NCBI RefSeq assembly: GCF_000412185.1
Contig: NZ_ASJA01000002.1
Coordinates: 62,001-126,000, forward strand
Length of the DNA: 64,000 bases
Source: Euryhalocaulis caribicus
Lineage (GTDB): Bacteria; Pseudomonadota; Alphaproteobacteria; Caulobacterales; Maricaulaceae
Direction of reading: 5' to 3'
Shown piece by piece: positions 60,185 through 64,000 of this stretch (positions are counted from its first letter, which is position 1; every line of letters starts with the position of its first letter). Made by a program: the position numbers and the translations under genes. The notes under the pieces are model-generated. The model ran no database searches. It was not told where the DNA came from and was given only the letters and a program-made list of their open reading frames with translations.

Positions 60185-61447
60185 ATGCCTTTCCGCTTCC
60201 ATTTCTTGCGCCTCAAAAAACCGATCCTCAATCGGGTTTTTGGCGGAGCCGCGCTCTCGGCGGCGCTTCTGGTTTCCACTGCCGCCGGCGCGCAGCAGGT
60301 CCTGACCGAGGCGGAAGCGCTTGAACTGGCGCTCTCGCGTCCCGCGGTCGAGGACTATCTCGGCGGCCGTATGCAGGAGGCCAAAGGCGGCGTCATTGCG
60401 GCCGGCCGCTGGGCCAATCCGGTCCTGGAAGCCTATCGCGAAGGCGCGGACGGGTTCGGCGGCGACGGCGCGGAAACCGCTGTGATGGTGGAACAGGAAG
60501 TGGATTTTTCCGGCGAACGCCGCCTGCGCAAAGAGGCGGCGCGCCGGCGTCTGGACGCGGTCAGGTTCGGCGGCCGCGCCTATCAGATGCAACTCGCCGC
60601 CGATGTCCGCTCGGCGTTCTATGAAGTGCTGGCCGCGCAACGGCACGAGGCCGCTGTCCAGGACTTGATCGATCAGGCTTCCAGGGTTGAGTCGATGGTC
60701 GTGCGGCGCGAGGAGGCGGGCGACGTATCGCTTTATGAACGCCGCCGAATTGAACAGGAAACGGCCAGCGCGCCGGCCGCGGCGGCCGAATGGCGCGCCC
60801 GCGCGATATCCGCGCGGCAGAAATTGAAAGCGCTCGTGGGCGGTGTGGATTTTGATCGCGTGGAGGGGGATTTGTCCCCGCAGGCTGAAGCGGATTACGT
60901 CGTCCGCCTGGAGGCGCTGCGCGACCGTGCGCGCCTGCAAGCGCTGGAAGCGGAGGCCGAGGCCTCCCAAGCCGAGGAGAGGGCGGCGCAGCGCGCCGTC
61001 ATCCCTGACGTGACGGTCGGTCTGGGCGCGCGGCGGATCGAGGATTCGCTGGGCGACGAAACCGGCGTCCTCATGTCGTTCAGCCTTCCCCTGCCGCTCT
61101 TCGACCGCAACGAGGGCGAGATTGCCCAGGCCGCAGGCCGCGCCTCCGCGGCGCGGGCGGAATACCGGCTGGAAATGGATCGCCTGATGGCGGAAGCCGA
61201 TGGCGCGGCCCAACGGCTTAACAACCTGATTTCCATCGCTCAAACCTATGAGCAGGACGCCGTCCTGCCCGCGCGCGAGCTCCGGCGCATGGCCATCCTC
61301 GGTTATGAGGGCGGAGAAATCAGCATGCTGGAGCTGACCGACGCCCTGCGCCGGGCGTTCGAGGCGGAGCAACGCCTCATCGAACTTCAATACGAGGCGC
61401 GGCAGGCGCGCACGGACTTCGAAAAACTGACAGGAGACATTCAATGA
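60185..61447 (+). CDS. TolC family outer-membrane efflux protein of the third RND system
   Basis: The 420-residue product has a signal peptide near residues 15-36 (FGGAALSAALLVSTAAGAQ) and CzcC-type OEP repeats: LTEAEALELALSRPAVEDYL, EAKGGVIAAGRWANPVLEAY, VTVGLGARRIEDSLGDETGV and SFSLPLPLFDRNEGEIAQAA. It starts three bases after the M56 gene stop, so the regulators and the pump genes are one operon. Its last four bases overlap the His-rich lipoprotein gene. Confidence 0.87.
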   Translation: MPFRFHFLRLKKPILNRVFGGAALSAALLVSTAAGAQQVLTEAEALELALSRPAVEDYLGGRMQEAKGGVIAAGRWANPVLEAYREGADGFGGDGAETAVMVEQEVDFSGERRLRKEAARRRLDAVRFGGRAYQMQLAADVRSAFYEVLAAQRHEAAVQDLIDQASRVESMVVRREEAGDVSLYERRRIEQETASAPAAAAEWRARAISARQKLKALVGGVDFDRVEGDLSPQAEADYVVRLEALRDRARLQALEAEAEASQAEERAAQRAVIPDVTVGLGARRIEDSLGDETGVLMSFSLPLPLFDRNEGEIAQAAGRASAARAEYRLEMDRLMAEADGAAQRLNNLISIAQTYEQDAVLPARELRRMAILGYEGGEISMLELTDALRRAFEAEQRLIELQYEARQARTDFEKLTGDIQ

Positions 61448-61665
61448 CGCTTCTAAGAACCACGCTTTCCATTTTCGCGCTGGCTCTGGTCGCAGCCTGC
61501 GGCAATGAGCCGGCCGCCGAGCCTCATCCCCATGGCGAAGGCGCAGATCATTCCCACGCCGATTCTCATGAAGAGGCGCACGCCGAGGGCGAAGCGCACG
61601 AACACGCTGAAGAAGCCGATCACGCGCACGAAGAAAGCGAAGACGATCACGGCCATCCGCACTAG
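61444..61665 (+). CDS. Small His-rich lipoprotein
   Basis: The 73-residue product has a lipobox (LALVAACGNE; Cys19) and a mature part of about 54 residues dominated by His, Glu, Asp and Ala, with repeated HxH motifs (PHPHGEGADHSHADSHEE, EAHEHAEEADHAHEE, HGHPH). It has no other fold. It would hang from a membrane and bind Zn, Cu, Ni or Co. It resembles the N-terminal region of the next protein, as if that metal-binding segment had been duplicated and freed. It is coupled to the TolC gene. Confidence 0.8.
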   Translation: MTLLRTTLSIFALALVAACGNEPAAEPHPHGEGADHSHADSHEEAHAEGEAHEHAEEADHAHEESEDDHGHPH

Positions 61666-61708
61666 AGGCCGACCGCCAGAGCGTCGTTCTGTATCCGAGG
61701 TATATTTG

Positions 61709-63502
61709 ATGACCCGACTCCCCCTCACGGCCATTGTATCGGCCATGGCCCTGCTGTCCGCGTGTGGACAGGAGGAAGCCCCGCACAGTCATGCGGATGG
61801 CGAGGCTCACAGCCATGGCGAGGAGGCGGACTCAGGCGAGCACGGCCACCCTCATGACGCGGAGGCGGAGTCCGAAGAGAGTCACGGTCATCCGCACGGC
61901 GGGGAAGCGGAGGACGTCCCGGGGGAAGAGGCCGGGCATGGCCATGCTCATGGAGAGAATGACGCCAATTCCGGTCACGGGCACGCCCACGAAGCCACTG
62001 AACCTGAATCCGATGATGGCCACGAACACGCGGCGGCCTCAAACGGAGAGGAACACGGCCATGGCGGCGGAATCACTGTCACCGACTTTACGGATTCAAC
62101 ACAGCTCTTTGTCGAATTTCCGCCGCTCGCCATTGGCGAAGAGTCGGCTTTCGCCGCGCATTTTACCGATCTTGACGGCTTTTCGCCGATCGATAGCGGC
62201 CGGGCGACGGTCCGGCTGACAGGCGGCGGACAGCCCGATGAGGCCTTCGCATCCGGCCCTTCGGGCACGCCTGGGATTTTCCGGCCTGTCGCAACGCCGC
62301 GATACGCTGCGGAGCGTCAGGTGCAGCTGGAAATCGAGACGCCCAGCGTGACCGCGATTCACGATCTCGGGACTTATCGGGTGTTCCGCAACCCTTCGGC
62401 CGCGCAGAATTCCCTGCCGCATGAAGCCGGACCCGAAGGCGCAATTTCCTTCCTGATGGAGCAGCAATGGAAAGTCCGGTTCGATCTTGCGCAAGCTGAA
62501 GAACGGGTGCTGCGCGAGTCCGTCCCGGCGACCGGCGTGCTGCGGGGAACCAGCGATGGCCAGGCTATGATACAGGCCCGTGCGGCGGGGACATTGACCC
62601 CCGCCAGCGGCGCCTTCCCGCGGCTTGGCCAGACCGTTGAGGCCGGGCAGACCCTGGCCCGGCTTACGCCGCGTCTGGGATCGGGCGAAGACCTCGAGAC
62701 GCTCCGCTCGGCGGCGGAGACGGCGCGCGTCGAGGAACAGCTTGCCGCCTCCGAGTTGAACCGGCTTGAAGGGCTGCTGGCTGAGGGGGTCGTGCCGGCC
62801 AGCCGCGTCGAGGAGGCCCGCGCGCGCCTCAATGTCGCGCGATCCAGATTGAACGCGGCGCGCACGCGGCTGAATTCCGCACAGGGCGGGTCGTCGGGCG
62901 GCGGCGTAGCGCTGACGGCGCCGATCAAGGGCGTCATTGCGCGAGCCTATGCGGGACCCGGAGAATATGTCGAGGAAGGCGCTCCCATCTTCCAGATCGT
63001 ATCGACCGAACGGCTGTGGCTGGAAGCTTCGGTCAGCGAGATCTATGCGCCAGAACTGGGCCAGCCATCCGGCGCCTGGTTTAGCGTGGACAGCCGGTCC
63101 GCGCCGATTGTTCTGACTCCTGACCGGGCTGAATTGATTGCCGCGGGCGGCGCGGTGGATCCGGTCAAGCGCACCATTCCGGTTATTTTCGAATTCGCCA
63201 ATCCGGGCGGCCTGCGCGTGGGCTCCTATGTGAACCCGCGCATCTGGACCGGCGAAACGGTCTCCGGGACCGCTGTTCCGGCCAGCGCGGTAATCGACGA
63301 GACCGGCCAGGACATTGTCTATGTGATGCTGGGCGGCGAGACGTTTGAACGCCGCACCGTGCAGACCGGCATCACCGATTCCGGTTTCGTGCAGATCGTC
63401 TCCGGGGTCGAGCCCGGCGAGTACGTCGTGAGCGAGGGCGCATACCTTGTCCGGCTCGCCGCTTCGGGTCCGGCGGAAGCCGGACACGGACACGCACACT
63501 AA
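61709..63502 (+). CDS. RND adaptor lipoprotein with a very long His-rich N-terminal domain
   Basis: From ATG 61709 the product has 597 residues with lipobox LLSACGQ (Cys17). Residues about 20-120 are a His/Asp/Glu/Gly sequence of HxH motifs (HSHADGEAHSHGEE, GHPHDAEAESEESHGHPH, GHGHAHE). A non-canonical beta domain follows (about 125-235), and then the adaptor core with RAAGTLTPASGAFPRLGQTV, a coiled-coil hairpin (ASRVEEARARLNVARSRLNA) and APIKGVIARAYAGPGEYVEE. The C terminus is again His-rich (EAGHGHAH). Usual adaptors are near 400 residues; the extra length is the metal-binding head. The open frame upstream of 61709 overlaps the previous gene and is not used. Confidence 0.85.
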   Translation: MTRLPLTAIVSAMALLSACGQEEAPHSHADGEAHSHGEEADSGEHGHPHDAEAESEESHGHPHGGEAEDVPGEEAGHGHAHGENDANSGHGHAHEATEPESDDGHEHAAASNGEEHGHGGGITVTDFTDSTQLFVEFPPLAIGEESAFAAHFTDLDGFSPIDSGRATVRLTGGGQPDEAFASGPSGTPGIFRPVATPRYAAERQVQLEIETPSVTAIHDLGTYRVFRNPSAAQNSLPHEAGPEGAISFLMEQQWKVRFDLAQAEERVLRESVPATGVLRGTSDGQAMIQARAAGTLTPASGAFPRLGQTVEAGQTLARLTPRLGSGEDLETLRSAAETARVEEQLAASELNRLEGLLAEGVVPASRVEEARARLNVARSRLNAARTRLNSAQGGSSGGGVALTAPIKGVIARAYAGPGEYVEEGAPIFQIVSTERLWLEASVSEIYAPELGQPSGAWFSVDSRSAPIVLTPDRAELIAAGGAVDPVKRTIPVIFEFANPGGLRVGSYVNPRIWTGETVSGTAVPASAVIDETGQDIVYVMLGGETFERRTVQTGITDSGFVQIVSGVEPGEYVVSEGAYLVRLAASGPAEAGHGHAH

Positions 63503-63523
63503 GGCGCCAGGAGCACCGAACGA

Positions 63524-64000
63524 ATGATCAGCAATATTGTCTCTTGGTCGCTAAAGAACAGGCTCTTCGTCCTGCTCGGCGCGGCCGCCCTGCTGGCATG
63601 GGGCGTCTTCGAGACCACCCGCATGCCGGTGGATGTCTTTCCGGACCTTACCGCCCCCACCGTGACGGTGGTCGCCGAAGCGCACGGAATGGCGCCGGAA
63701 GAAGTCGAGAAGCTCATCACATTCCCGATCGAGACCGCCCTGAACGGCGCTTCCGGCGTAAGGCGCGTGCGCTCCTCCACGACGGTGGGCAGCGCAATTG
63801 TTTGGGTCGATTTCGACTGGGGCACGGATATCTACCAGGCGCGTCAGATCGTCTCGGAAAAGCTGCAACTGGCGCGAAGCACGCTGCCGCCTGATATCGA
63901 GCCGCCCGTGCTGGCGCCGGTCACCTCGATCATGGGCGAGATCATGTTCATCGCCCTGAAGTCGGACAACCACACCACGATGGAGATCAAGACCGCGGCC
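63524..64000 (+). CDS. Third heavy-metal RND pump, N-terminal part (runs off the window)
   Basis: The 159 residues present begin MISNIVSWSLKNRLFVLLGA and contain the first helix, TRMPVDVFPDLTAPTVTVVA and GMAPEEVEKLITFPIETALN, the standard start of HME-RND (CzcA/CusA class) pumps. The next part, VDFDWGTDIYQARQIVSEKL, is the first periplasmic domain. The segments that separate Cu/Ag from divalent pumps are beyond the window, so the substrate is open. It follows the His-rich adaptor by 21 bp in the same operon. Confidence 0.9.
   Translation, partial: MISNIVSWSLKNRLFVLLGAAALLAWGVFETTRMPVDVFPDLTAPTVTVVAEAHGMAPEEVEKLITFPIETALNGASGVRRVRSSTTVGSAIVWVDFDWGTDIYQARQIVSEKLQLARSTLPPDIEPPVLAPVTSIMGEIMFIALKSDNHTTMEIKTAA

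Overview
The window reads as a stretch of a GC-rich alphaproteobacterial chromosome, most likely a marine, stalked-type relative of Hyphomonadaceae/Maricaulales. The basis is gene content and order: aroA-cmk-rpsA-ihfB, lptC-lptA-lptB-rpoN-hpf-ptsN, an FYDLN_acid (TIGR02300) protein, a DUF1150 protein, an NrnC-type oligoribonuclease and the glnD-murJ-trpS run are all alphaproteobacterial habits. Species assignment is inference.

Left part (1-36,090), ordinary core genome. It holds the start of trpF, mscL, a GFA-fold protein, the aroA-cmk-rpsA-ihfB cluster, tRNA-Ala(GGC), the LPS-export/sigma-54/hibernation cluster, a small periplasmic copper module (PCu(A)C chaperone, outer-membrane protein, Cys-rich secreted protein), an S9 peptidase, trpS, murJ, glnD, mutS, maeB, an AmpG-like permease, a hybrid histidine kinase, a MarR regulator, a TonB-dependent receptor and a TPR-sulfotransferase.

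Transition zone (36,000-39,400). The last 161 bp of the sulfotransferase gene occur twice, on either side of a low-GC hypothetical gene. Just downstream, the 3' end of comM occurs as a 29-bp remnant, then a second low-GC hypothetical gene, then a 490-bp comM fragment cut off by a double-HTH regulator. A decayed IS5-type transposase follows. A third decayed comM 3' end lies 20 kb away at 58.5-58.7 kb. The accessory region is therefore punctuated by copies of one gene's 3' end.

Right part (39,400-64,000), a heavy-metal resistance region. It contains a YnfA-type membrane protein, then a mer module (merR, merT, merP, a GDCCVxC protein and a MerA-like flavoprotein without the C-terminal cysteine pair). 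A six-gene minus-strand operon follows: cation transporter, small His protein, TolC, adaptor, RND pump and ZIP transporter, fired from a MerR-type promoter. Next come two MerR regulators and a copper/silver cus cluster, which opens with a 33-residue secreted CxxC peptide behind a promoter that looks like the classical Tn21/Tn501 mer operator. The last block is a BlaI/M56-protease pair controlling a third RND system with two very His-rich lipoproteins; its pump gene runs off the window.

Together the right part encodes sensing (three MerR proteins and one BlaI/M56 pair), periplasmic buffering (His-, Cys- and Met-rich secreted proteins) and three separate tripartite metal pumps.
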